DNA of 17,597 nucleotides from Lentisphaerota bacterium (GCA_025360875.1 JANYBI010000232.1:1-17597), one strand, 5' to 3'; positions 1 through 9,500 are shown, counted from the first letter of the stretch. Made by a program: numbers and translations. Notes: generated by a model not told the origin, from the letters alone.

Positions 1-1
1 G

Positions 2-1555
2 GGGATGTCGTTCAAGTTCAGGAAGGACCAGACCTTGCTGATGTTTGGAATGGTCGTAAACAAGGCAGGTGTCACCATCGCCACCGCGATCGTAGGATAC
101 AACATAGGCCTACTCGGGCAGGATATCCTCAACGGTGCAATTGTGATAATCCTGGTGACATGTCTCATCGGCCCCTGGGTCACTGAAAGATTTGGCAGAT
201 CCTACGCTCTCAGTCTTTCAAGTTCCGGCACGGACAATCCCAATCCGGTCCAGAGCCAGAGGATTATGGTTCCTCTTTCAAATCCCACGACATCCCGCCA
301 TCTGATGGACATCGCGTTTATGATCAGGGACAAGAAGGCCGGCAGCCCCATATATCCTGTCTCAATAGCCATTGACGGACCCGGGGTGAAGGAGGACGTG
401 TCACGCATTGAAAAGATGCTTGGTCAGATGATCGTACATGCCGCCGCAGCAGACATACCGGTGCATCCTGAAACCAGGATAGATACCGATATAGCGACAT
501 GCGTTTCCAGGACCGCCGTGGAAATTCAGGCATCATGCATAATAATCGGATGGAAGGGGGACATCCTCCTACCGAAACTCATATTTGGACAGGTACTCGA
601 CAGGCTGCTCGAAAAGACTTCCGAACTCCTGCTTGTATGCAAGATCGAACAGCCTGTTAACACATTCCGCAAAATCATAATAATCATCCCTCCCATGTCC
701 CAGAAACAGAGCGGATTCGAGGAGGCGGTCATTACCGCAAGGACTCTTTCCGTACAGTCCGGCCTCAAAACCAATGTATTCGCATCCCCATTCGACATGC
801 CGAGGACTGCCGAGCTGTTCGATCCCCTGAAAAATTCCTCTTCCATCACCCTGTCGACCGTGGACGGCTGGTCCGACATATTCTCCATAGTAGGACAGGA
901 CATAGGCGACAATGATCTGGTGGTGCTCCTGAGCTGCCGTCAGGGAAGCCTGGCCTGGCAACCGGCCCTCGACCAGCTTCCAAGGCATTTCATAAGGAAC
1001 TTCCCGAAGACCAGCCTGATAGTGGCGTATCCCTCGGAATCGAGGAACATCTATGGAAAATATTCCTTCAATGATTCATTCAAGACATCCGAGCCCCTGA
1101 TGAAACTGATAAGTCCGGAAAGAATCGTCTTCGGAATGAAAAGTGAAAATCCGGATACGGCGGTGGAGAAAATCCTGTTGAATTTCCTGAAAGGGAAATC
1201 CAGCGAGCCCGAATCCACTGCGTCCATGCTTGAAGAAGAGCTGCTTCCTACGGTACTTGAAATCATGGAAGGGAGCGTCCTCCTGCATGTCCACTGTGAG
1301 AACACCGATGAAACGACAGTCCTCCTCGGGACAAGCGAGACCAGTGAGAAGGGGATATCTTTTGAAGGAATTGAAAATCCCGCCAAGGCGGTTTTCATAC
1401 TCCTGAGCCCCGCGTCCGATGGACCTGAAAAACATCTCCAGATCCTTTCAGATATTGCGAGATTCGCACTTTCCATGAAGAATTCCGACATCCTACATAA
1501 GTCCAAAAACCTGTCGGAACTCGAATCCTCATTGAAAATGATGAGAAAGGGATGA
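2..1555 (+). CDS. Cation/proton antiporter (CPA2 type), C-terminal part with USP-like domains; 5' truncated
   Basis: This is the C-terminal part of a membrane Na+(K+)/H+ exchanger. Numbering from the ATG at 5, residues 19-70 hold the last transmembrane helices in typical CPA2 wording: small residues, 'VGYNIGLL', 'DILNG', then 'LVTCLIGPWVTERFGR'. The soluble tail follows, with two regions that resemble universal-stress-protein folds, starting near residue 85 ('RIMVPLSNP') and near residue 223 ('FRKIIIIIPP'). Full CPA2 exchangers have about 10-13 helices, so most of the transport domain lies left of the window. The frame is open to the left edge, and the ATG at 5 is probably an internal methionine. 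Arginine codons are mostly AGG/AGA (about 16 of 20 by hand count), unlike the CGN-rich genes downstream. The next gene starts 31 bases later and may be co-transcribed. The family call is secure; the ion carried is not known. Confidence 0.85.
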   Translation, partial: GMSFKFRKDQTLLMFGMVVNKAGVTIATAIVGYNIGLLGQDILNGAIVIILVTCLIGPWVTERFGRSYALSLSSSGTDNPNPVQSQRIMVPLSNPTTSRHLMDIAFMIRDKKAGSPIYPVSIAIDGPGVKEDVSRIEKMLGQMIVHAAAADIPVHPETRIDTDIATCVSRTAVEIQASCIIIGWKGDILLPKLIFGQVLDRLLEKTSELLLVCKIEQPVNTFRKIIIIIPPMSQKQSGFEEAVITARTLSVQSGLKTNVFASPFDMPRTAELFDPLKNSSSITLSTVDGWSDIFSIVGQDIGDNDLVVLLSCRQGSLAWQPALDQLPRHFIRNFPKTSLIVAYPSESRNIYGKYSFNDSFKTSEPLMKLISPERIVFGMKSENPDTAVEKILLNFLKGKSSEPESTASMLEEELLPTVLEIMEGSVLLHVHCENTDETTVLLGTSETSEKGISFEGIENPAKAVFILLSPASDGPEKHLQILSDIARFALSMKNSDILHKSKNLSELESSLKMMRKG

Positions 1556-1586
1556 TAACACATCTCAACCAAAACAAGGAGAAAAA

Positions 1587-2615
1587 ATGACAATCAATGA
1601 AAGGAAAGAGGGCGATATCACCATACTGCTTGCACAGGGAAGGCTGGATTCGACCAGCGCGCAGGATACGGATCGGAAACTGTCCTCGATTATTGACGGT
1701 GGAGTCCTGCATCTTGTATTGGATTTATCGGGATTGGAATACGTAAGCAGTGCAGGTCTCCGGGTCTTCCTGTCAGCCGCCAAACACATGAGAAAGGTCC
1801 AGGGAAAACTGGCGCTGACCAGTCCCTCTCCCCAGGTCAAGCAGGTTCTTGACATGGCGGGATTCTCCACGATTCTGCCGATTTTCGCTACGATGGAAGA
1901 AGCCGTCCGCAGTTTTCCTTCAGCTGCTTTACGTCAAGATGATAAGACGAATGCGCCTCTGGTAAAACTTACGCTCGCAGAAGAGGTTTACCTCCTTGCA
2001 CTCGACAATACCCGGGGTGTCATAAAACCCGTTCCCGGCTATGCCCTTGATTATGCGCTGGCGGCCGCCATGCTCATGGAACTCTCCCTTTGCGACAAAA
2101 TAGATACTGATCTGAAAACATTGAAAGTGGTCTCTTCCGATCCTACCGGAGAGCCTCTCCTTGACTACACGTTGCTGGAACTGCGCCGGGAAATGGAACC
2201 GAAACCAACGGCGTTCTGGCTAGGACGTTTAACAACCGAGAAAAATCACATCGAAAAAAAAATCCTGGCACAGCTTGTCCGGAAAGGAATTCTTAAACAG
2301 GAAGACCGTCGTATTCTCTGGGTGTTCAAATCACACCGTTATCCGCTAATGGACGACCGTGAGGTGAAAGAAGTCAGGATGCGCCTCCGTGAACTGATTC
2401 TCAGCGATGAAATTCCCGACGCCCGCGAGATTGTGCTGATCAGCCTGGGCAACGCCTGCCGTCTGCTGGACGAACTTTTCACAACGGAGGAAAAAGAACG
2501 GGTTCGTTCCCGGATTTCCTCTTTGGCCCGCCTTGATCTGATAGGTGGCGAATTGGCCAATTCCATACGCGAAATTGAGATAAACCTGTCCATCACATCG
2601 ATGCCGAACATATAG
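1587..2615 (+). CDS. STAS domain fused to a GPP34 (GOLPH3/Vps74-like) domain
   Basis: This 342-residue cytoplasmic protein has two recognisable halves. Residues 1-105 are a STAS (anti-sigma-factor-antagonist) domain, with 'QGRLD' near 17-21 and 'LEYVSSAGLRVF' near 50-61. Ser55 aligns with the phosphorylated serine of SpoIIAA/RsbV. Residues about 124-335 match the GPP34 family: 'LTLAEEVYLLALDN', 'YALDYALAAAMLMEL', then a helical C-terminus rich in Arg and Glu. Eukaryotic GPP34 proteins (GOLPH3) bind phosphatidylinositol-4-phosphate at Golgi membranes; in bacteria the role is unsettled. A phospho-switch that controls membrane or lipid binding is an inference. AAGGAG at about 1576-1581 is well placed for the ATG at 1587. 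The gene lies 31 bases after the antiporter and 157 bases before a second STAS gene. The STAS call is firm and the GPP34 call is good. Confidence 0.82.
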   Translation: MTINERKEGDITILLAQGRLDSTSAQDTDRKLSSIIDGGVLHLVLDLSGLEYVSSAGLRVFLSAAKHMRKVQGKLALTSPSPQVKQVLDMAGFSTILPIFATMEEAVRSFPSAALRQDDKTNAPLVKLTLAEEVYLLALDNTRGVIKPVPGYALDYALAAAMLMELSLCDKIDTDLKTLKVVSSDPTGEPLLDYTLLELRREMEPKPTAFWLGRLTTEKNHIEKKILAQLVRKGILKQEDRRILWVFKSHRYPLMDDREVKEVRMRLRELILSDEIPDAREIVLISLGNACRLLDELFTTEEKERVRSRISSLARLDLIGGELANSIREIEINLSITSMPNI

Positions 2616-2630
2616 GAAGAGGAACTGCAG

Positions 2631-2669
2631 AACAGAACGAAACACCTCCATTCCGCTTTTCTGTTTTTT
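2631..2669 (+). terminator. Weak terminator-like hairpin after the STAS-GPP34 gene
   Basis: AACAGAA (2631-2637) is perfectly complementary to TTCTGTT (2659-2665), and a short T run continues to 2669. The 21-base loop is long and the stem has few G-C pairs, so this is a weak candidate for an intrinsic terminator. Its position just before a candidate promoter supports a transcription-unit break here. Confidence 0.3.
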
Positions 2670-2691
2670 CATGTTCTTTCAAGCTATTGTC

Positions 2692-2720
2692 TTGATTTCC
2701 CAATTCCGCGGAATTATCAT
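2692..2720 (+). promoter_or_regulatory. Candidate sigma-70 promoter for the STAS/phosphatase/ABC block
   Basis: TTGATT (2692-2697), a 17-base spacer and TATCAT (2715-2720) give four of six matches at -35 and five of six at -10. The predicted start is near 2727, about 45 bases before the STAS ATG at 2773. It lies in the only sizeable gap of the plus-strand block. The call is by eye; the sigma factor used by this organism is not known. Confidence 0.4.
2702..2715. promoter_or_regulatory. 14-base perfect palindrome in the promoter spacer (possible operator)
   Basis: AATTCCGCGGAATT is perfectly self-complementary and fills most of the spacer of the promoter candidate at 2692-2720, where a bound dimeric regulator would block RNA polymerase. 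No regulator gene lies next to it, so the binding protein is unknown. A 14-base palindrome can also occur by chance. Confidence 0.35.
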
Positions 2721-2772
2721 TGAACTATATTGAAACCTAAATTACTACTGTCTTTCAGAAAGGTGCCACACA

Positions 2773-3114
2773 ATGGAAATTCAATCGAAAATTGGAAACG
2801 GCTTTACAACTCTTTCACTCAAGGGACGGCTGGATGCGGTTTCAGCTGCTCCCGCAGAAGCCACCATAAACAAGACGATCGAATCCGGAACGTCCAATAT
2901 TGTGCTGGATCTCGCCGGACTGGATTATATCAGCAGCGCTGGATTGAGGGTTCTCCTGGTAACCGCCAAGAAACTGTCACGGCAGAACGGCAAAGTCGTC
3001 CTTTGCGGTTTGCAGGATTCCGTCAGGGAGGTATTTGAAATCAGCGGTTTCCTGTCGATCTTCCCAGTAGCTGCAGATGAAGCGGAAGCGGCCAAGTCCT
3101 TCCAGGCAAAATGA
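2773..3114 (+). CDS. Stand-alone STAS domain protein (anti-sigma-factor antagonist, SpoIIAA/RsbV-like)
   Basis: This 113-residue protein is essentially one STAS domain: 'LKGRLDAVSA' near 16-25, the core strand 'NIVLDLAGLDYISSAGLRVLL' near 42-62, and a C-terminal helix. Ser55 aligns with the phospho-acceptor serine of SpoIIAA/RsbV. Such proteins switch between a phosphorylated, inactive state and a dephosphorylated state that binds a partner. The kinase/phosphatase encoded two genes downstream is the obvious partner. GAAAGGTG (2759-2766) is a modest ribosome site for the ATG at 2773. It is the first gene after the candidate promoter. A longer overlapping frame from 2730 lacks STAS features and is a shadow. 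The domain call is firm; the target protein is unknown. Confidence 0.9.
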   Translation: MEIQSKIGNGFTTLSLKGRLDAVSAAPAEATINKTIESGTSNIVLDLAGLDYISSAGLRVLLVTAKKLSRQNGKVVLCGLQDSVREVFEISGFLSIFPVAADEAEAAKSFQAK

Positions 3115-3136
3115 GAGCTTATGGAGTCAATGGCGC

Positions 3137-4165
3137 ATGAGTGTACATCTTAATATCCTGAAACGTACATGCTACATATCTCTGCTTTCACTTTTCCTGC
3201 TGATTCTATTGGAACTGTCCACGGCTGTCGGCATGGCGCAAAGTCTTGAACCTGTAAAATTAACCCTTCACTGGCAGCACCAGTCGCAATTCGCCGGATA
3301 TTACATGGCCCTCTCAAAAGGTTTCTATGCGCAGGAGGGATTGGATGTCAATATCATGCGTGGCGGACCAGATGTAAGGGTTGGGGAAATGCTGAAATCC
3401 GGGAAGACTGATTTTGCCTCTTTCATGCTGTCCAGTGCACTGGAAGAACGGGCTGGCGGTCTTCCCATGGTGCAGCTGACCCAGATAGTGAACCGCAGCA
3501 ATTTCCTTCTGGCGGTCTGGAAAAACCCAGCCGAAGGCGTTTCAATCAACGAATTATCTGATCTCAATGGGCGCAAAATCACCGTGTGGCTGCAGGATTT
3601 CCGTGCACCTTATCTGGCGCTGTTTGCATCAAAAAATGTCCAACCCGTCATTCTGCCCCAATATTACACCCTCTCACTGTTCCTCCACAAGGGCGCCTTA
3701 GCATGCTCGGTCATGCGCTACAATGAGTATCATACTCTGCGCCAGAGCGGCTTACAGGACAATGATCTGAAGATTTTCAGCCTCCATGATCTGGGCATCC
3801 ACCTGCCTGAAGACGGCATATACTGTCTGGATGAAACGTGGAAGCAGCGTCCGGAAACCTGCCGCAAGTTTGTCAGTGCCTCACTGAAGGGATGGACTTA
3901 TGCGCGCGACCATGAGGAAGAAACCCTGAAGGAAGTCATGAAATATGTGCGCAAGGAAAATCTGCCCACCAACCGCATGCATATGAACTGGATGCTGCAC
4001 GAGATACTGGCCTCGATATTTCCGGCAAAAAACGATGACTGGGTTTTCGGAAAGATTTCACGCACTACATACGACAGCGTAAGCAAGATGCTGATCCAGT
4101 ATGGCGGGCTGAAGACGGCACCTCCCTTTGAGGATTTTGTGAAAGATGGTGCTGCCAATGATTAG
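3137..4165 (+). CDS. NMT1/THI5-type periplasmic substrate-binding protein
   Basis: This 342-residue exported protein belongs to the NMT1/THI5-like binding-protein family, whose members bind pyrimidine/thiamine precursors, sulfonates, nitrate-type anions or similar small molecules. Residues 1-36 form a signal peptide: basic 'LNILKR', a leucine-rich core, then 'VGMAQS'. The mature N-terminus 'LTLHWQHQSQFAGYYMALSKGFYAQEGLDVNI' is typical of the family, followed by 'VGEMLKSGKTDFASF'. I prefer the ATG at 3137 to the in-frame ATG at 3077: it puts the signal peptide at the N-terminus, has GGAG at about 3123-3126, and follows the STAS stop by 22 bases, whereas 3077 overlaps the STAS gene. No permease of the matching (SsuC/TauC-like) class is in the window. 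The gene overlaps the sensor phosphatase by 8 bases, so it may present a ligand to that sensor. The ligand cannot be read from the sequence. Confidence 0.8.
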   Translation: MSVHLNILKRTCYISLLSLFLLILLELSTAVGMAQSLEPVKLTLHWQHQSQFAGYYMALSKGFYAQEGLDVNIMRGGPDVRVGEMLKSGKTDFASFMLSSALEERAGGLPMVQLTQIVNRSNFLLAVWKNPAEGVSINELSDLNGRKITVWLQDFRAPYLALFASKNVQPVILPQYYTLSLFLHKGALACSVMRYNEYHTLRQSGLQDNDLKIFSLHDLGIHLPEDGIYCLDETWKQRPETCRKFVSASLKGWTYARDHEEETLKEVMKYVRKENLPTNRMHMNWMLHEILASIFPAKNDDWVFGKISRTTYDSVSKMLIQYGGLKTAPPFEDFVKDGAAND

Positions 4166-6566
4166 ATTCCTCAACCGCTCTCTCGTGCACCGGATGACAG
4201 CCCTTATCCTGCTTGGGGCCGGACTTGTAATGCTTATGGTTCTCGGATTCAGTTATTTCTCCCAGCGGAACAAGATCCTGTCTTCCGCCATGCAACAGAG
4301 CGATACTCTGACACAATCGGCAGTTTTCCAGATTGAAATGCCGCTGGGCCGTACTGAAGCTGTCGTCCAGCAAACTGCTATTTTCCTTGAAAAAAAGGAA
4401 TATGCCTGCGCTGAAAGCACCGAACTTATCCGTCGCACTCTGGAACGTAACCAGGATATCTTTGGCATGGCAATAACTTTCAGCGAGAAATACATCGGCC
4501 AAAGTGATTTCAAGATGCTCTATGGATGGCGCGGAACGGAGGGAATCCAGGTGCTCGACAGGGAACCTGAAAATATTGACTACCAGCAGGACTGGTTCTA
4601 CCTGCCATATTACCTGCAACGTCCGGTATGGACTGAACCATATCATGATTCCGATGCCAATACGCTTATGGTGACATATTCATTTCCCATAGTCCGTTCG
4701 GGAGAGGTGATTGCAGTGGTGACATGCGATCTCTCATTGAAATGGCTCCATAAGCTGCTTGACACTCTTCCATTGGGCAAAGGCGGCATGTCCATACTGT
4801 TTTCCCAGAGGGGCACATATATTTCGCATCCGATACGCGCCTATGAAATGACTGAGACCGTCTTCAGCATGGCCGAATCCCAGGCGGATCCCGAAATGTC
4901 CGCTTCACTTTACCAGCTCGGATTGGACGCCCTGGGCGGCCAGCCGGGATTCCAGACATTTAAACACCCTATAGACAATCAGACTTCTTTCATACATTAC
5001 CGCCCTGTGCCAGCGACAGGATGGGTGTTAGGGCTCATCCAGCCGCAAAAGCAGGTGCTTGCATCACTTGTCCGTCTTAACGAGATAAGCGCACTTATAG
5101 GTATTGCGGGTCTGGCGCTGCTGCTAATCCCGGCGCTCGGAATCGCCTGGTCGGTAACCAGGCCGCTGCAGAAACTGTCAGTCGCCGCAAATCAGCTCTC
5201 ATCAGGCAATTTCGATATCTCCCTTCCCGTTATTCATTCCAGGGATGAAGTGGCCCGCCTGACCGATGCTTTTGAAAAAATGCGCTGCGAACTTCGCAGA
5301 TATATCGCCGATCTGACCGCCACCACGGCTGCCAAGGAACGGATCGCCGGCGAATTGTCAGCCGCACGCGAAATCCAGATGAGCATCGTCCCAAAACTGT
5401 TTCCTCCGTTTCCCAACAGTCCGGACATAGATCTATATGCCATCCTTATTCCGGCACGCGAAGTTGGAGGTGACCTTTACGATTTCATGATGCTTGACGA
5501 CGAGCATCTGTATCTGGCTATCGGCGACGTTTCAGGAAAGGGAGTTCCCGCATCTCTTCTGATGGCGGTAGGAAAGACTCTTCTCAAGTCCACCATGCAG
5601 TCCGTACGCGATCCGGCACGGGCGCTGACACAGGTCAACAATGAACTGTCAGAAGATAATGAGACGTGCATGTTCATCACCATGTTCTGCGCAATTCTGA
5701 ACGTCAAAACAGGTGCTTTGATCTATTCCAACGCAGGACACAATCCTCCGTTCCTGACACGGGTCTCAGGCAAAATCGAACGTCTCGACGAACCGCCCGG
5801 CGCCGCCCTGGGCGCATTCCAGGATGTAAAATACCATAATCAAAGCATCCTGATGCACACCTCGGATCTGCTGGTCCTTTACACCGATGGTGTTACAGAG
5901 GCGATGAATCCGTCCCATGAAATGTTCGATGAAACCGGGCTTCTGGAGCATATCCGCCTTGAAGGACATCTGTCCGCCAAGCTGTTTCTGGAAAGCCTGG
6001 GCCGGACCGTCAATTCGCATGCATCAGGTGCTGAACAGTCCGATGACATCACGGCGTTGGCTGTCCGCTGCCGCTCTGTAACGGCGATGTCCGAATCCAC
6101 AAGTCAATACACGTCTTCAGCCGGACGAAAACCCGATTCCATTCTCAGCATCAGGAACCTCCTGGAAGAGATGAGCAGGGTGACAAACTGGATCGAGGAG
6201 CAGGGCGCGACCCTTGACTTGCCACAATCGCTTCTGATGAACCTGAATCTGGCTCTTGAGGAATGGATCGTAAACGTGATATCCTATGCCCATCCGGACA
6301 AATCTGAACACACCATCGAACTCAGGGTTTGGCGGAACAGCAATGAGATAAGACTTGAAATCGAAGACGACGGTCAGACATTCGATCCCACCGCCATGGC
6401 CGACGTCGATACCACGTTGCCTATTGAACACCGCAAGATCGGAGGTCTGGGCATCCATTTCATCCGCAAGACAATGGATCGTTTCACATATCGTCGCGAA
6501 AAAGGGCATAATATTGTCAGTATTGCGAAAAACATCACCGGGAACTCTGACAATACCGGCTCCTGA
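4158..6566 (+). CDS. Membrane sensor: dCache-HAMP-SpoIIE (PP2C) phosphatase with C-terminal RsbW-like kinase domain
   Basis: This 802-residue membrane protein has these parts in order: helix 1 near 13-35; a periplasmic dCache-type sensor with 'DWFYLPYYLQRPVWTEPYHD' near 140-160 and 'VTYSFPIV'; helix 2 near 310-333; HAMP from 'VTRPLQKLS' near 331; a short coiled coil; the SpoIIE/PP2C domain from 'AREIQMSIVP' near 401 with 'VGGDLYDF', 'GDVSGKGVPASLL', 'SNAGHNPP', 'YTDGVTEA' and 'SDDITAL'; and a C-terminal ATPase domain near 664-790 with 'LALEEWIVNVISYAHP' (N box), 'EDDGQTFD' (G1) and 'IGGLGIHFIRK' (G2). The metal-binding aspartates of SpoIIE phosphatases are present. The protein could therefore both phosphorylate and dephosphorylate STAS partners. 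The ATG at 4158 overlaps the previous stop by 8 bases; an ATG at 4146 adds only four residues. The architecture is secure; the partners are inferred from the three STAS genes nearby. Confidence 0.92.
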   Translation: MIRFLNRSLVHRMTALILLGAGLVMLMVLGFSYFSQRNKILSSAMQQSDTLTQSAVFQIEMPLGRTEAVVQQTAIFLEKKEYACAESTELIRRTLERNQDIFGMAITFSEKYIGQSDFKMLYGWRGTEGIQVLDREPENIDYQQDWFYLPYYLQRPVWTEPYHDSDANTLMVTYSFPIVRSGEVIAVVTCDLSLKWLHKLLDTLPLGKGGMSILFSQRGTYISHPIRAYEMTETVFSMAESQADPEMSASLYQLGLDALGGQPGFQTFKHPIDNQTSFIHYRPVPATGWVLGLIQPQKQVLASLVRLNEISALIGIAGLALLLIPALGIAWSVTRPLQKLSVAANQLSSGNFDISLPVIHSRDEVARLTDAFEKMRCELRRYIADLTATTAAKERIAGELSAAREIQMSIVPKLFPPFPNSPDIDLYAILIPAREVGGDLYDFMMLDDEHLYLAIGDVSGKGVPASLLMAVGKTLLKSTMQSVRDPARALTQVNNELSEDNETCMFITMFCAILNVKTGALIYSNAGHNPPFLTRVSGKIERLDEPPGAALGAFQDVKYHNQSILMHTSDLLVLYTDGVTEAMNPSHEMFDETGLLEHIRLEGHLSAKLFLESLGRTVNSHASGAEQSDDITALAVRCRSVTAMSESTSQYTSSAGRKPDSILSIRNLLEEMSRVTNWIEEQGATLDLPQSLLMNLNLALEEWIVNVISYAHPDKSEHTIELRVWRNSNEIRLEIEDDGQTFDPTAMADVDTTLPIEHRKIGGLGIHFIRKTMDRFTYRREKGHNIVSIAKNITGNSDNTGS

Positions 6567-6577
6567 AAGGACATCCA

Positions 6578-9500
6578 GTGCTGAAACTGTTGAGAAATAT
6601 CTGGATTGGCGCAGTACTGATCATCTTGGCGTCCGGACTTCTCCTTTTCTCAGATCTGGATCGCCGGAAGGGAGCGAAAAAATCTACCAAATCCCTTCCC
6701 CGCCTGGCAATAATGCAATGGGCTTCCACGGATCTGCTGGACCATACCGTCGAGGGGATCGTCGAGGGATTGCGTAAGGAAGGTTTCGAAAATGGACGAA
6801 CTGTTGATATCCGTTTTTTCAACGCATCAGGTGACAACAGCACAGGAAATGTGATGGCCGTCGATCTGGCCAGCGGCTCATATGCGATGGTACTTACCGC
6901 CAGCACTCTCGCGCTGCAGGCGGTGGCAAAGGCAAATACGGCAGGACGGGTTGTACACGTCTTCGGCGCAGTGACAGATCCATACGGTTCCGGTGTCGGC
7001 ATCACCGGTCCAAAGCCCGACCAGCATCCTGCCCATCTGGTCGGAGTGGGAACATTTCAACCGGTTGAACGCGCCATACGGATTGCCCGCCAGATGAATC
7101 CCGGACTGCGTAAGATCGGCGTAGTATGGAATCCCGGAGAAAGCAATTCCGAAGCCTGTGTCCTCAAGGCGCGGACTACATGCAAGGAACTCGGTATTGA
7201 GCTTATCGAGGCAAATGCCGGCAACACTTCTGAAGTGCCTGAAGCCATCCGTTCTATCCTTGCGCGGGGTTCCCAGGTTGTCTGGGTGGGCGGTGACACT
7301 GTGGCTATTTCCTCCATTAGCACTATTATTTCCTCAGCCCGCAACATGAAGGTTCCCGTGTTCACAAACGATCCGGGCGATACCGCCAGAGGGGCATTGT
7401 TCGGAGTTGGAGCTTCCTATCATGATGTAGGCATCGCGGTCGGTGAGATCGGAGGAAAAATCCTGCACGGCGCCTCACCGAAATCTTTTGGCGTTGAAAA
7501 TCTGGTACCTGAGGTGCTGACGGTAAATGAAACTCTTGCGAAGGAATTGGATGGATGGTCCATACCGGAAGATATCCGCAAACAGTCCATGGCGACGTCA
7601 AAATCTACGGCTGCAACCGGTCCTCTCCAGATGAAAACTGACCGCATATACAAAATAGGAATCCTCTATTTCGGTCCTCATCCGCTGTACGACATGTCAA
7701 TCGAGGGAATCCGCGCATCCTTGCACGACGCCGGCTTTATAGAGGGACGCAATCTGGAGCTTCAGCTTGCACATCCAAACAGCGACATGTCAATGCTGCC
7801 GCAGGTTGCGCGCAATATATCCGAACAGAATCTTGACATCATAATCCCTCTTTCAACTCCCTGTCTTGGCGCTGCAATTGCAAACAGGAAGAATACGCCG
7901 ATTGTGTTCGGTACCGTCTCAGCTCCCATAGAAGCGGGTGCCGGAAAAAGTTTTTCGGACCATTTGCCCAATGTTACCGGCGCAGTATGGACGGCTCCAA
8001 ATCCCGACCTCTTCAAATGGCTCAAGACGGTATATCCAAAATGCCAGAACGTAGGAGTGATCTACAATCCCTCGAATCCAAATTCCCTGCCTGGAAAGGA
8101 GCGTGCTAAAGAATTGCTGGATAAACTCGGGATACGCCTTATCGAACGGACTATCAGCAGTTCCAGTGAAATACAGACGGCTGTCCAGTCCCTGATTGCA
8201 GGCGGTGCTGACGTGATCTACGGGATGGGCGATGCAACTGTCGTCAGTTCCTTCCCTGCCCTTGCTCAGACCGTGAAGAGAGAGCATATTCCTCTTTTTG
8301 CCGATGACAACAGCATGATGGGTTCCGGCGCTTTTTTCAGTTGCGGAGGAAATCCAATAGCAGAAGGCCGTCACGCAGGCCAGATGGCATCACGCGTTCT
8401 GCTTGGTGAGAATCCGGCGACTATGCCATTCGAACCTAGTACGGAATCTGAAACCGCGGTCGATCTTGCCGAAGCTGCAAATCTCGGGTTAATCTTTCCA
8501 ACTGCGATGCTAAAGGAGGCCGGAGTATTCCACCATGCTTCCGCCAGACTTGGACGCCCGTTCCGCGTAGCAATAGTGAATCTCGTACAAAATATGACAC
8601 TTGAAGCTGGAGAGAGCGGCGTGCTGCGCGGTCTTCGCGAATCCGGTCTCAGGGAAAAAGAAGACTTCACTTTAAAACGCTACAATGCCCAAGGCGAGAT
8701 CGCCCAGCTCAGGGCTTTGCTTGATTCGGCAGTAGCGGATTCTCCAGACCTGATCATCACCATCACTACTCCGGCTCTCATCGCAGCTGCAAACCGAGTC
8801 AAAGATATCCCGATTGTGTTCACAGTCGCCAGCGATCCCGTCGTGCTGGGCCTGTTCAAACTTGAAAACCGTCCTGCGAACATCGCAGGTGTCCATGACG
8901 ATCCGCAGATGGACAAGCTTCTCGACATGGCCCGGAAACATGATCCGTCCATAACTGCCGTAGGCATTATTTACGATCCTGCCCAGCCCAATTCGCTTAT
9001 CTCAGTTGAAAAGTTACGCAAGGCATGTCATGAACGAAAAGTTACTCTGTGCGAGGCAACTGCGTCAACCGTATCGGAACTGCCTGCGGCGGTCCAGTCC
9101 ATAATTCAGCGCAAGGCCGGAGCAATAATGCTTTCGGCCGACAATCTTGTCAACACCGGATTTCCCTCCATCAATGATGCCGCAAAACGTGCAGGTATTC
9201 CCATATATGTCACCGACACCGATCTGATGAAACAGGGTGCAGATGGTGCAATTGGCGACAATTACGAGGCATGGGGCGCACAATCTGGTCGGCTTGCCGC
9301 CAAAGTTCTGGCCGGCGTTCCACCAAAAGAACTGCCTATCGAGGCAACTAGGAACCAGGAAATCATTGAACCTGTAAAATCGACTTCCGCCCCTCCGTCC
9401 ACCCATTCCCCAGCAAGACTATGGCAAATAAGGATCTGCCGTTATAATGATGCACAATTTTCAGCTGACACCTGGCGCGGCATCATGGATGGATTCAAGA

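Noticed and set aside
1051..1593. 180-residue minus-strand frame opposite the antiporter tail
   Set aside because: Ser/Phe-rich antisense shadow of the antiporter gene, without any domain.
2730..3038. 102-residue plus-strand frame overlapping the STAS gene
   Set aside because: The frame at 2773-3114 gives a textbook STAS domain; this one is an out-of-frame shadow.
3077..3136. Upstream start for the NMT1-type binding protein
   Set aside because: It would overlap the STAS gene and bury the signal peptide behind 20 charged residues; the ATG at 3137 gives a normal signal peptide.
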